This document shows, in pieces, positions 9,232 to 17,632 of a DNA stretch of 64,000 nt. The notes under the pieces were generated by a model that was given only the letters and a program-made list of their open reading frames with translations, did not search any database and was not told the origin of the DNA. Source of the DNA: Pseudomonadales bacterium (GTDB lineage: Bacteria > Pseudomonadota > Gammaproteobacteria > Pseudomonadales > Pseudohongiellaceae); assembly GCA_023268635.1 (NCBI GenBank), contig JALQUB010000005.1, forward strand, positions 1 through 64,000. The letters run 5' to 3'. The position numbers and the translations under genes are program-made. Each line of letters starts with the position of its first letter. Position 1 is the stretch's first letter.

Positions 9232-10089
9232 ATGGTGAAGCGCTTGTCATTGTTAGCGTTTTTCGTGGTTTTTGCATTGATACAAGGATGTAGTAGCTCG
9301 ACGGGAGGGCAGAGTGTGTCCACTAGTGGGCAGCAGCCCATAGTCTCGCATTGTCTCAATGGCCAATGTCCTCGTTGGCAGGGTGATGACAGCGGTGACG
9401 AGATAGTCTTGCGACAATTGTTCGCAGCACAAGTTGTTGCGGACGATGGCGCGCAATTGCCGCGATGGGTCGCCTATCGACTGGTCGGCGATGGCGTGGG
9501 TGTAGCCTCGCTGCTGCCACGAGAGTGGCAGGTCGATGAACTGGTGAGTGATGCTCGGGATTTGTCCTTGGATGATGATGCTCGCACGCGCATTTTCCAG
9601 CCTGATTTGAGCGATTCACAAGATCGTGCCTATCGTCTGACTGAAGTCACTTTGTTAGCTGCTGAACAGGGCCGACTTGCGCCGATGACGGGCTTCTCGG
9701 CAACTCCGTATTGGGATGAACTGAATCTTTTGAGTAATCGAGGTAGCTTGCCCAGTGCGCTGCGATTAGGTCCTTGGTCGCGACTCGATCAGGCGCTCAA
9801 TGAATTCATCATGCGTCAGGATTTGCCTGAAACCGGATTGCCTCCTAGTGTGTTTGTTGTAAGTGGTCCGCTACCTGCAGGCAAAAATTCGCGTAGGGGG
9901 TTCTTCAAGGTGGCAGTATTCGGTAATAAGATCGCCGCATTTGCCTTTCCTTTAGCCACAGAAATACACCTGAACTATTGTGATTTTGAGGCGGATCTTG
10001 AAGCTATCGAGGCGGAGAGTAATTTGACACTTTTCCCTGTTGAAATTCGGGACCGGTCGCTCAGTGAATCATTGGGCTGTCGAGGGTAA
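9232..10089 (+). CDS. DNA/RNA non-specific endonuclease-fold lipoprotein, catalytic His missing
   Basis: 285 residues with a lipoprotein signal (ALIQGC, Cys20). The body follows the NucA/Serratia nuclease layout: PRWVAYRL at 77-84, then EQGRLAPMTGF where active enzymes have DRGHxAPAADF, then LLSN at 166-169 and GPWSRLD at 180-186, then VFVVSGPL. In the key motif the catalytic His is replaced by Arg148 and the usual Arg by Gln146. The metal-binding Asn169 appears kept and the later Glu is Asp. It is therefore probably not a working nuclease but may bind a polyanion or protein. Cys pairs at 41/46 and near the C-terminus could form disulfides. Confidence 0.6.
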   Translation: MVKRLSLLAFFVVFALIQGCSSSTGGQSVSTSGQQPIVSHCLNGQCPRWQGDDSGDEIVLRQLFAAQVVADDGAQLPRWVAYRLVGDGVGVASLLPREWQVDELVSDARDLSLDDDARTRIFQPDLSDSQDRAYRLTEVTLLAAEQGRLAPMTGFSATPYWDELNLLSNRGSLPSALRLGPWSRLDQALNEFIMRQDLPETGLPPSVFVVSGPLPAGKNSRRGFFKVAVFGNKIAAFAFPLATEIHLNYCDFEADLEAIEAESNLTLFPVEIRDRSLSESLGCRG

Positions 10090-10119
10090 AACTAAGCGAA
10101 TAAGGAAATAAGCTAAGAA

Positions 10120-10833
10120 ATGACTATTAAGAAGCAATCTGAGGCGACCACTTATGTTTTCACGCCTCCGGCACGTGTGTCGATCCCCGTACAGGGCAGT
10201 GACGCACAATTTCCGGTGCATCGCGTGTATTGTGTTGGCCGCAATTATGCGGACCATGTCGCAGAGATGGGTGGAGATCCGAAGTCAGAGCCTCCCGTAT
10301 TCTTTTCGAAACCGGCAACGGCGTTGGTGACAGGTGGGGAAGCGGTTCGCTATCCACAGGCGACGCAGGATTTGCACCATGAGGTGGAGCTAGTGGTGAC
10401 CTTGTCTGATGGTGGTCGTGATCTCAGCCTTGAACAGGCGGCGGCCAATGTGTATGGCTATGCGGTTGGCATTGATTTTACTCGACGTGATTTGCAAGCA
10501 GTGGCTAAGAAGCATGGACGGCCTTGGGATACAGCGAAGGGCTTCGATCAGTCTGCTCCTATTTCGGAGATCACTCCAGCCATGGATGCGCCACTTAGCG
10601 GAGACACACGGATTACTCTCCACGTGAACGGTGAGTTGCGGCAGGAGGCGGTCTTGGGACAAATGATCTGGAGTGTCGCAGAAATTATCGCGCAGCTTTC
10701 TCAGTTATTCGAATTGCGTGCGGGGGATGTAATTTACACCGGCACGCCCGCCGGCGTTGCTGCAGTGGATCGTGGCGACACCCTTCACGCGGAGATCGAT
10801 GGACTCACCGCATTAACCTTCGACATAGTCTAA
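10120..10833 (+). CDS. Fumarylacetoacetate hydrolase family protein (acylpyruvase/fumarylpyruvate hydrolase-like)
   Basis: 237 residues, the compact FAH form. Conserved pieces are VYCVGRNYADHVAEMG, PPVFFSKPATAL, the metal-site Glu pair in HHEVELVV, the Asp in GIDFTRRDLQ, and the C-terminal GDVIYTGTPAGV. By family knowledge these enzymes cleave C-C bonds in acylpyruvates (for example fumarylpyruvate from gentisate) or decarboxylate oxaloacetate. No ring-cleavage dioxygenase is adjacent, so the substrate stays open. It is followed 13 bases later by the SLC13-type transporter. Confidence 0.88.
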   Translation: MTIKKQSEATTYVFTPPARVSIPVQGSDAQFPVHRVYCVGRNYADHVAEMGGDPKSEPPVFFSKPATALVTGGEAVRYPQATQDLHHEVELVVTLSDGGRDLSLEQAAANVYGYAVGIDFTRRDLQAVAKKHGRPWDTAKGFDQSAPISEITPAMDAPLSGDTRITLHVNGELRQEAVLGQMIWSVAEIIAQLSQLFELRAGDVIYTGTPAGVAAVDRGDTLHAEIDGLTALTFDIV

Positions 10834-10846
10834 ACAGGGAGGATTC

Positions 10847-12640
10847 ATGCCAGAGGCCGAAACGCTCGCCCAGCTTCAACTTATGTTTGTGCTGCTTGGG
10901 TTGTTGGGGCTGCTGGTGTGGGGGCGTTGGCGTTATGACGTGGTCGCGTTGGGAGCACTGTTTACAGCAACGCTCCTAGGGCTGGTTCCCCAGAGTGAAT
11001 TGTTTTCAGGGTTTGGTAATCCGGCGACCATCACCGTGATATTAGTGCTCATCGTTAGCTTCGGCTTGTCGCGCTCCGGCGCAGTCGAATTTGTGACGGG
11101 TGCCATCGAACCATTGTCGTCTCGTCCTTCTCTGCATATTGCAGTGCTCTCCTTCATTGCTGCATTCCTGTCGATGTTTATGAATAACGTCGGCGCCTTG
11201 GCATTGCTGATGCCCATCGCTATCCAGTCCACGAATAAGGCTGGGCGCTCCCCTGCGACCGTGCTTATGCCTCTCTCCTTCGGCTCAATTCTCGGTGGTT
11301 TGGTGACGCTAATCGGCACGCCGCCCAATATTCTCATAGCGAATTATCGGCAAGAGGTAGTGGGCGAGGGCTTTAGCATGTTCGATTTTGCACCCGTGGG
11401 CGGCGGAGTGGCGCTCGCCGGCATACTCTTTATGTTGCTGATAGGTTCTCGTTTAGTAAAGGTGCGAAAGCAGGCGGCGGATGTAGAGGCATTCGATATC
11501 GAGCGTTATTTATTCGAGGCGAAAGTCAGTGCAGACAGCGAATTTGTCGATCAGCCCATTGCCGCACTTAAAGATGCTCTGGCTGAGGGTAAGATGGATC
11601 TCATCACCTTGCAGAGTCGAAGACAGGTGACCGCTGTCGTGAATCGGCATCAACTGTTGCGAGAAAACGACATTCTTGTTCTACAGGGCTCGCAGGAAGA
11701 TATCGATGCATTTACCACGGAACACAATTTACCCTTGGTCAGCGCTGAGAACTCTACGCGAGAGCTCTTACATTCAGCTGACTCGCAGATGCTCGAGGTG
11801 GTTGTGACGGCTCGATCTCAGCTTGTGGGTCGTACACCGGCACAGATGCGCTTCAATCGTCGATTTGGAGTCAATTTGTTGGCAGCCTCTCGCTCCGGAA
11901 CGCCGCATCGCAGTCGCTTACGTGACTTCGAGTTTCGTGTGGGTGATGTGTTGCTGCTGCACGGAGAGGAGGATGCGCTCCAAGAGACCGTAGCGAAGCT
12001 TGCATGCTACCCACTCGCGACGAGGGCGCTGAATTTAAAGCATGGCGAAAACTCATTACCGGCCCTGCTAATTTTCATCGCCGCAATCGGGTCCACCGCC
12101 CTAGGGTTTATCTCAATACAACTGGCCCTGGGCATCGCTACAGTTGCTATGGTGCTTCGCTCCATCATTCCTGTGCGTGAACTCTACGAAGGAGTGGATT
12201 GGCCCGTGGTGGTCTTATTAGGGGCGTTAATCCCGCTCGGCACGGCGTTGGAAACCACCGGCGCGACACAGGTATTGGTCGGGGGGATTTTGAGCGTCGC
12301 AGGTGACTTCTCACCAATTGTATTGTTGACTCTTATACTAGCGGTCACCATGACTGTTTCTGACGTATTAAATAATGCGGCCACGGCCATTCTGATGGCG
12401 CCCATCGCCTATAGCATCGCGACGTCGCTTGGTCTGAATCCAGATACGTTTTTAATGGCGGTAGCGGTAGGTGCTTCTTGTGCGTTCTTGACGCCGATTG
12501 GGCATCAGAATAATGCGCTCATCATGGGGCCCGGAGGCTATGAATTCGGCGATTATTGGCGAGTAGGACTGCCTTTGGAAATAGTGATAGTAGCAGTGGC
12601 TGTTCCGCTACTGCTGATCGTATGGCCCCTGGCGGGCTAA
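10847..12640 (+). CDS. SLC13/DASS-family permease with two TrkA-C (RCK_C) domains
   Basis: 597 residues. N-terminal membrane helices (about 1-205) contain FMNNVGALALLMPIA and LIGTPPNILIANY, the anion/sodium transporter signature. Two cytoplasmic TrkA-C domains follow at about 220-290 and 310-390 (VNRHQLLRENDILVLQG; FEFRVGDVLLLHGEEDAL). The second membrane half has SDVLNNAATAILMAPIA and FLTPIGHQNNALIMGPGGY. This matches sodium-coupled dicarboxylate or sulfate carriers of the CitT/SAC1 type; the exact ligand is not clear. Its stop codon sits inside a strong hairpin. Confidence 0.88.
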   Translation: MPEAETLAQLQLMFVLLGLLGLLVWGRWRYDVVALGALFTATLLGLVPQSELFSGFGNPATITVILVLIVSFGLSRSGAVEFVTGAIEPLSSRPSLHIAVLSFIAAFLSMFMNNVGALALLMPIAIQSTNKAGRSPATVLMPLSFGSILGGLVTLIGTPPNILIANYRQEVVGEGFSMFDFAPVGGGVALAGILFMLLIGSRLVKVRKQAADVEAFDIERYLFEAKVSADSEFVDQPIAALKDALAEGKMDLITLQSRRQVTAVVNRHQLLRENDILVLQGSQEDIDAFTTEHNLPLVSAENSTRELLHSADSQMLEVVVTARSQLVGRTPAQMRFNRRFGVNLLAASRSGTPHRSRLRDFEFRVGDVLLLHGEEDALQETVAKLACYPLATRALNLKHGENSLPALLIFIAAIGSTALGFISIQLALGIATVAMVLRSIIPVRELYEGVDWPVVVLLGALIPLGTALETTGATQVLVGGILSVAGDFSPIVLLTLILAVTMTVSDVLNNAATAILMAPIAYSIATSLGLNPDTFLMAVAVGASCAFLTPIGHQNNALIMGPGGYEFGDYWRVGLPLEIVIVAVAVPLLLIVWPLAG

Positions 12641-12647
12641 GCCCGCC
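12631..12647 (+). terminator. Perfect hairpin enclosing the stop codon of the SLC13-type gene
   Basis: GGCGGGC and GCCCGCC form a 7-bp all-GC stem around a 3-base loop that is exactly the TAA stop codon. No T-run follows on either strand, so it is not a textbook intrinsic terminator. It could protect the 3' end or help end transcription between convergent genes. Confidence 0.4.
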
Positions 12648-12667
12648 AAGAGTGGAAAGATAAGGAC

Positions 12668-12913
12668 TCAGCCTAGCTTATCAAACAAGCTGTCGAAGTC
12701 GTCGTCGAAGTCTTGATCGTCCCAATCGTAAGTCTCACGAAGTCGCTTGCTCTCTAAGCGATCTTCTATCCTCCTACGTAGATCAGTGACATCTGTCTTC
12801 GTTCGTCGTGCTATGAGCGTAGGCTCATCGAGCACATCCTCGTCGTCATCTTCTGCTGAATCGAAGGCTTCGAGTTCGTCTTCGCTCTCGTCGTTCCATT
12901 CTTCGTCTTTCAT
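12668..12913 (-). CDS. Small acidic protein, resembles the PA3496 family
   Basis: 81 residues in three parts: a very acidic N-terminus (1-30), a basic helical core VTDLRRRIEDRLESKRLRETY (about 42-62, split here by family comparison), and a C-terminus rich in Asp and Phe. The RRRIEDxxExxRLRxE pattern resembles the small PA3496-type proteins of Pseudomonas, tentatively linked to the cell envelope; that match is from memory and moderate. No signal peptide. It stands alone between the SLC13 gene, on which it converges, and the acyl-CoA ligase. Strong acidic bias in a real reading frame and a clear ATG support it as a gene. Confidence 0.6.
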   Translation of the reverse strand: MKDEEWNDESEDELEAFDSAEDDDEDVLDEPTLIARRTKTDVTDLRRRIEDRLESKRLRETYDWDDQDFDDDFDSLFDKLG

Positions 12914-13043
12914 GGCACCCTCACAATCAATAAGTTGATCAAAAGTGAACGCTTCACTACTAAATAGTCTCTAATAAAGAGGCGTGAACTCAACCCGCCT
13001 CTAAGCTGTTTATCGGACTTCTGTTTGAATCTCTGAACAGTCA

Positions 13044-13071
13044 CCGAAAAAAAATGCATTGGCATTTTCGG
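13044..13071. terminator. Possible AT-rich hairpin downstream of the acyl-CoA ligase
   Basis: CGAAAAAAAATGC and GCATTTTCGG pair around a 4-base loop, between the small acidic gene and the ligase gene. The stem is interrupted by extra A residues. It may act as an intrinsic terminator, but there is no clean GC-stem plus T-run. Confidence 0.3.
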
Positions 13072-13091
13072 CGGATTCTAATCAAGCAAAG

Positions 13092-13124
13092 ACACACAGT
13101 CGAGGTTTTTTTTCGACTGCGTGT
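13092..13124 (-). terminator. Hairpin terminator candidate after the acyl-CoA ligase gene
   Basis: ACACACAGTCGA and TCGACTGCGTGT form a 12-bp stem with one mismatch, 21 bases beyond the minus-strand stop at 13145. The loop is an A/T run. The trailing T-run on the minus strand is weak. Confidence 0.4.
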
Positions 13125-13144
13125 TTGCGGTGATGGAGCTTGGG

Positions 13145-14884
13145 CTAGCCTTGCTGAGTGAGCAAATCGATAGTCCGCTGTCGGAGCTCTTTCTTGGCAA
13201 TTTTACCAGTCGCGATCCGCGGTAATTGCTCATATTGGAAGTAGAAGCGCGCAGGGATTTTGAACCCTGCGAGCCGATCTTTGAGATGGTCTCGCAGGGC
13301 AGCTTCGTCGAGTTCGGTGTCCTTTTTGAGCATGATTGTCGCACAGGGCACTTCGCCTAATCGGGTGTCTGGGATGCCATAAACTGACACTTCGCTCACG
13401 CTTGGATGCTCAGCTATCGCGTATTCCACTTCCGCACAGCCGATGTTCTCACCGCCACGAATGACAATGTCTTTCGCTCGATCGAGGAGAATCAAAAAGC
13501 CGAGTTCGTCGAGCATGCCGATGTCGCCGGAATGGAACCACCCGTCCTTGATGACTTCTGCTGTGGCTTCTGGCTGATTCCAGTAGCCCTGCATCACGGT
13601 AGGTCCCTTGATGCAAACTTCGCCAATGCCACCGGCGGGCAGTTCATTGCCTTCCTCATCGACGATGCGTACGTTGGTGACAGGCGGAGTTGGGCGACCT
13701 GTGCTGTTAGGGCGTGCTAGATAGAACGGTCCGGAGATGATGGCGCCAATCGCATTAGTCTCCGTGAGGCCGTACCCGAGGCCGGGAATCGCCTTCTCAG
13801 GGAACTTTGTAGTAATAAGGTTGAGATGTTCGGGCGGGCGAGGTGCGCCGCCAGCTTGTACGCTGCGCAGGCTGCTTAGATCGGTGCTTGCAAATTTATC
13901 GGACTGCATGACTTCCCAAGCCATGGTGGGTACACCATGCAGGATAGAGATGCGTTCTTTTTCGATTAGCTCGAGGGCCTTCTCTGCATCCCATTTGAAC
14001 ATCATGACGAACTTACGGTCATAGAGGAAGCTCGCGAGGAACTGTGCGTGACTGCCCGTGCAATGGAATAGCGGCACGTTCGCGAGGAGTGCCGGTTGGT
14101 ATTCAGGGCTTTCCTCGACTAACTCTGGTCGTAATTTGTCGGTGATATCTTTAACGAACTTCCAAGTATAAAGCGCACTCAGGGTATTACGATGGCTCGA
14201 TAATACGCCCTTGGGATTTCCAGTGGATCCTGATGTGTAGAGGATGGTCGCGCGATCATCGGGGGCGACCGCTAAGGCTGTTATTTCGTCGTCAGTGAGA
14301 GGTTCAAAGGAGCGTGCTACTCCATAAAACTCAGGATATTGGGCGTCTAATTCGCTTACAGGCTTCGCAATAATCGCATCAATGCCGAGTTTATTGAGGG
14401 TGTCCTGCATGTGCGCGAGACGCGGAGGATCGGTGATGACTAGTTTGCTGCCGCTGTCGGTGAGGCCATATTCAATTTCTCGCCCTTGCCACCATGAATT
14501 CATCGGTACAGCGACCGCACCAATTTGGGTGATCGCTATGAATGCCATACACCACTCTGGAGAATTGCGAGCGCAGATAGCGACACGGTCGCCTTTCTTT
14601 ATGTCATATTTTTCAATAAGCGCACGAGAGAAGCGGCGCGATAGTTCTAGACTTTCACCGAAGGTAAATCGTTCGTCCAGATAGACGAGAAAATCATCGT
14701 CTTTCCACTGCTTGGCGAGTTTATAGTACTCGCCTAAATTAGCGGGGATGTTGCTAAAGACCTCTAATTCGACGCCCTGAATGGATTCCGTGTGAGTTGC
14801 GTATTCACTATTTTCGGCCTTTACGGTTGCGCCGATGTCTTTCAGCCGTTCGAGGTCTTGTTGTATTTCTAAATCGCTTAGCAT
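13145..14884 (-). CDS. Class I adenylate-forming acyl-CoA ligase
   Basis: 579 residues. The AMP/ATP-binding P-loop is TILYTSGSTGNPKGV, followed by YGLTETNAIG (A5), FHSGDIGMLDELGFL (A7) and RAKDIVIRGGENIGC (A8). The catalytic Lys is in IATGKIAKKELR near the C-terminus, so all core motifs are intact. It activates a carboxylic acid to acyl-AMP then acyl-CoA; chain length is not deducible, though the family resembles medium/long-chain fatty acid ligases. The quinone oxidoreductase gene lies 53 bases upstream on the same strand. A second, distinct acyl-CoA synthetase is at 59.8 kb, fitting a lipid-degrading lifestyle. Confidence 0.9.
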   Translation of the reverse strand: MLSDLEIQQDLERLKDIGATVKAENSEYATHTESIQGVELEVFSNIPANLGEYYKLAKQWKDDDFLVYLDERFTFGESLELSRRFSRALIEKYDIKKGDRVAICARNSPEWCMAFIAITQIGAVAVPMNSWWQGREIEYGLTDSGSKLVITDPPRLAHMQDTLNKLGIDAIIAKPVSELDAQYPEFYGVARSFEPLTDDEITALAVAPDDRATILYTSGSTGNPKGVLSSHRNTLSALYTWKFVKDITDKLRPELVEESPEYQPALLANVPLFHCTGSHAQFLASFLYDRKFVMMFKWDAEKALELIEKERISILHGVPTMAWEVMQSDKFASTDLSSLRSVQAGGAPRPPEHLNLITTKFPEKAIPGLGYGLTETNAIGAIISGPFYLARPNSTGRPTPPVTNVRIVDEEGNELPAGGIGEVCIKGPTVMQGYWNQPEATAEVIKDGWFHSGDIGMLDELGFLILLDRAKDIVIRGGENIGCAEVEYAIAEHPSVSEVSVYGIPDTRLGEVPCATIMLKKDTELDEAALRDHLKDRLAGFKIPARFYFQYEQLPRIATGKIAKKELRQRTIDLLTQQG

Positions 14885-14937
14885 GTCCTTGCCTTCAGTC
14901 GCTTTATGATGATTTGGAGGAGGGTTAACAGTTATCG

Positions 14938-15924
14938 CTACACTTCGGCTTTGACTTCTAGCGTCACTTTTCCCATGACTTTGCGTTCGATAAAGACATT
15001 GAAAGCGGAGACATAATCTTCGAATGCGAAGGATTCGGTCACTATTGGATTCAACTTGCCTTGTTCATATAGTTTTAAGAGTTCGTCGAAATTTTTCTCA
15101 TACTCTTCAGGTTCTTCTTTGCGGAATCGTCCCAGGAAGACGCCGACCATCGAAGAGCCTTTGAGAAGGGCGAGATTCGCTTTGTACTCGGGGATTCTGC
15201 CACTTGCAAAGCCGATGACGAGCAGCCGCCCATTCCACGCAATGCAGCGACATGCCTGATCGAAGAGGTCACCCCCCACTGGATCGTAGATGACGTCGGC
15301 GCCGCGACCATCCGTTAATGCATTCACCTTATCCTTGAGTAGGCCGTCGCCATAGTTAAGCAGTTCGTCGGGCTTTGCTGCTTTTACAAACTCTAGCTTT
15401 TCTTCGGAGCTTGCAGCGGCAATGACTCGCGCACCCATGAGCTTGCCGAGTTCAACTGCTGCGAGGCCCACGCCTCCACTTGCTCCGAGCACAAGTAGTG
15501 TTTCACCGGCTTGCAGATTCGCACGCTGCTTGAGTGCATGATAGGAGGTTGTATAGACCATCGCGAAACTTGCCGCGCTCTTGAAATCCATGTTGTCGGG
15601 GATCTTACGCAGCCCATCGCCTCTTACCCTGACTTGTTCGGCGAGGCCGCCGATGCCAGGGGTAGCCATCACCCTGTCGCCGACTGCGAAGTCTTTTAAT
15701 TGATCGCCGACTGCCAATATTTTCCCGCCGACTTCTGAGCCGGGGGAGAAGGGCATGTCGGGTTGGTATTGGTACTTGCCCTGGATCTGTAGGCCGTCTG
15801 GGAAATTAAGTGCCGCGGAATAAACTTCGACAATGGCTTCGTCTGGCGCTGGAGTCAGGTCATCGACTTCTTCGAGGCTGAGATTTTCTGCTGGTCCATG
15901 TGATTTACAAAGTATTGCTCTCAT
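14938..15924 (-). CDS. NADPH:quinone oxidoreductase-type MDR protein
   Basis: 328 residues from the ATG at 15924, which has a GAGG about 8 bases upstream and begins MRAILCKSHGP, the usual start for this family. The reading frame continues upstream to 16014, but the extra 30 residues have no family match. The nucleotide-binding site is LVLGASGGVGLAAVELGK at about residues 143-160; RGADVIYDPVGGDLFDQA follows. It lacks the structural-zinc cysteines of alcohol dehydrogenases, as expected for zeta-crystallin-like quinone/enone reductases. Probably co-transcribed with the downstream acyl-CoA ligase. Confidence 0.88.
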   Translation of the reverse strand: MRAILCKSHGPAENLSLEEVDDLTPAPDEAIVEVYSAALNFPDGLQIQGKYQYQPDMPFSPGSEVGGKILAVGDQLKDFAVGDRVMATPGIGGLAEQVRVRGDGLRKIPDNMDFKSAASFAMVYTTSYHALKQRANLQAGETLLVLGASGGVGLAAVELGKLMGARVIAAASSEEKLEFVKAAKPDELLNYGDGLLKDKVNALTDGRGADVIYDPVGGDLFDQACRCIAWNGRLLVIGFASGRIPEYKANLALLKGSSMVGVFLGRFRKEEPEEYEKNFDELLKLYEQGKLNPIVTESFAFEDYVSAFNVFIERKVMGKVTLEVKAEV

Positions 15925-16132
15925 GCTTGAAGCCTCGATTGCTGCGCTGATATCGCCTGTATTATTGGGGCGGAGCAGTACTTCTGACGCTCCGATATAG
16001 CTCGATTCAAGCACGAAAAGGAAGGCACTTCAAATACCTAGATCAATAAGAAGGGAGGTAGTTTTCTTGTTGCTCGAAGAGCGAACTGTTATAAATACCT
16101 CTTGGTAAAAACACTCCGTCGGGCTGTTAAAA

Positions 16133-16909
16133 ATGATCACTGAAACAACGAGGCAGGCCTACCTCAAGGCCATGGGTGTGCAGGTCTATTTTCCTCGCAC
16201 TGTCCTCGCTGGTGCTAAGCCTTCGCCGCAGTATGAATTCACGGACCCGGAACCAATTCAGGATGAACCCGTAGAGAGGGTGACCGAACCGATGCGGCCG
16301 ATGCGGAGTAAAAATCCGGACCGCCCTGTCATTGATGTGAGTGGCCCATCGAAGCGAGCGAAATCGAGACTCGCTAAAGAAGAGTTACCACAGAAGCATG
16401 TATTCAGGCATCAGGCCTCCCCGTCAGCCGAAGAGAAAGCTGAGGAAAGTTCGCTCCGCTTCGATCTTGGTTACCAATTAGTCGCCGATGGCGTAGCCGT
16501 GCTTTACGAACTTCCTCCGGTGGCGAAGGATGAAGACAAGGCGAGGGCCAAGGCTCTGCTCGCTGCAATACTGCGTGCGTGTGGATTCGACGAAGCCTAC
16601 ACCGCAGCGCGAGCAGGGGATGGGTTTAGTTGGCCGTTGCCTAATGACCTGGGCCTAGCGAGTAAAGATAAAGCCGGTGCCGCCGCTCTGATGGGTTTCC
16701 TGCGGAGCCGATGTGATGGTGATCAATTGACTGAGCTTATTGTTTTTGCGGGTGTCATTGAGCCTCTGCTGAGTAAGATTGGTGAGGAATTAACTTATCG
16801 ACAAACGCTGTTAGCGAGTCTGTCGGCGATGTTGTCACTTGCGTCGCTGAAGCGAGAAGTTTGGACCGAGCTTCAACCCACCCTCGCTCGTATCAAGCAG
16901 AATGCGTAA
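16133..16909 (+). CDS. Putative DNA polymerase III psi subunit-like protein (HolD-like), upstream of rimI
   Basis: 258 residues, no signal peptide. The first 30 residues (AYLKAMGVQVYFPRTVLAG) echo the start of E. coli HolD, where a short leader with QLGITQWSLRRP binds the chi subunit. A charged, low-complexity linker (about 40-110) follows, then a globular C-terminal half. Gene order supports the idea: in E. coli and pseudomonads a psi or psi-like gene directly precedes rimI, as here with a 12-base gap. Sequence identity in the C-terminal half is weak, so the assignment relies on position and the N-terminal motif. If correct, it bridges the clamp loader to SSB through chi. Confidence 0.45.
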   Translation: MITETTRQAYLKAMGVQVYFPRTVLAGAKPSPQYEFTDPEPIQDEPVERVTEPMRPMRSKNPDRPVIDVSGPSKRAKSRLAKEELPQKHVFRHQASPSAEEKAEESSLRFDLGYQLVADGVAVLYELPPVAKDEDKARAKALLAAILRACGFDEAYTAARAGDGFSWPLPNDLGLASKDKAGAAALMGFLRSRCDGDQLTELIVFAGVIEPLLSKIGEELTYRQTLLASLSAMLSLASLKREVWTELQPTLARIKQNA

Positions 16910-16933
16910 CGAACGTATTGATTGAATAAGCCC

Positions 16934-17407
16934 ATGATTCCCAGCACCCCCGTCAATGAATATTTCGCGCGCGCGATGCGTTCGAGTGATTTAGATTTAG
17001 TCGTAAAAAATGAGGCCGCAGCGTACACCTCCCCGTGGAGCAAGCGAGTCTTTGTTGATTGTTTGCGAGCGGGCTATCAGTGCTGGGTGTTGGCGAGTAA
17101 GAACAAGATCGTCGCACATGGCGTCATGTCAGTGGCGATTGGTGAGTGTCATTTGCTAACGCTCTGTGTCGCTCCTGAATTCCAGCGGCAAGGATTGGGT
17201 CGTCGGCTGTTCAGTTTGTTATTGGCGCGTGCGGCGAAGCTTGATGCCGAAACCTGTTTCCTCGAAGTGCGTAAATCAAATGAGCCGGCGATCGCACTCT
17301 ACCAATCGATGGGTTTTTCTCAGATTGGAGAAAGAAAGGGCTACTATCCAGATGGTGCAGACCGTGAAGATGCGGTAGTCATGTCGGCGGCGGTTGGGCC
17401 GCACTAG
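16934..17407 (+). CDS. rimI: Ribosomal protein S18-alanine N-acetyltransferase
   Basis: About 157 residues, a single GNAT domain. The acetyl-CoA loop reads LCVAPEFQRQGLGRRLFSLLL, and the late motif CFLEVRKSNEPAIALYQSMGF is characteristic of RimI, as is the C-terminal RKGYYPDGADREDAVVM. It acetylates the N-terminal alanine of ribosomal protein S18. The frame can also start at a TTG at 16922, four codons earlier; neither has a strong Shine-Dalgarno site, so the ATG is preferred on codon grounds only. It follows the holD-like gene. Confidence 0.92.
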   Translation: MIPSTPVNEYFARAMRSSDLDLVVKNEAAAYTSPWSKRVFVDCLRAGYQCWVLASKNKIVAHGVMSVAIGECHLLTLCVAPEFQRQGLGRRLFSLLLARAAKLDAETCFLEVRKSNEPAIALYQSMGFSQIGERKGYYPDGADREDAVVMSAAVGPH

Positions 17408-17419
17408 AAAGCGCTGGAG

Positions 17420-17632
17420 TTAACTTCGAAAGCGGCTTAAAACGAATCCGATCAATGCTGCTATGCCGACGATCGCGCCAAGCAGTATCAGCAGCCCGCC
17501 GAGTTGATTCATCAATTCTTCCATGGGTATGTCTTGCCAGATCGACAACCCCCACAGGCTTCCGGCTCCGATCAAGATACCGCTCAATGCGGCTGCAGTT
17601 TTCTTGCGGAGTTTTAGGAATGAGAAAATCAT
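17420..17632 (-). CDS. Small two-helix membrane protein of unknown function
   Basis: 70 residues: a short basic N-terminus (LKLRKK), a hydrophobic helix at about 13-30, an acidic hairpin (DIPMEELMNQ), a second Gly-rich helix at about 43-65, and a C-terminal SRFRS. This reads as an integral membrane protein with both ends cytoplasmic. Its ATG overlaps the stop of the upstream zinc-finger gene by 4 bases, strong support for a real translationally coupled gene. I do not recognise the family. Confidence 0.6.
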   Translation of the reverse strand: MIFSFLKLRKKTAAALSGILIGAGSLWGLSIWQDIPMEELMNQLGGLLILLGAIVGIAALIGFVLSRFRS

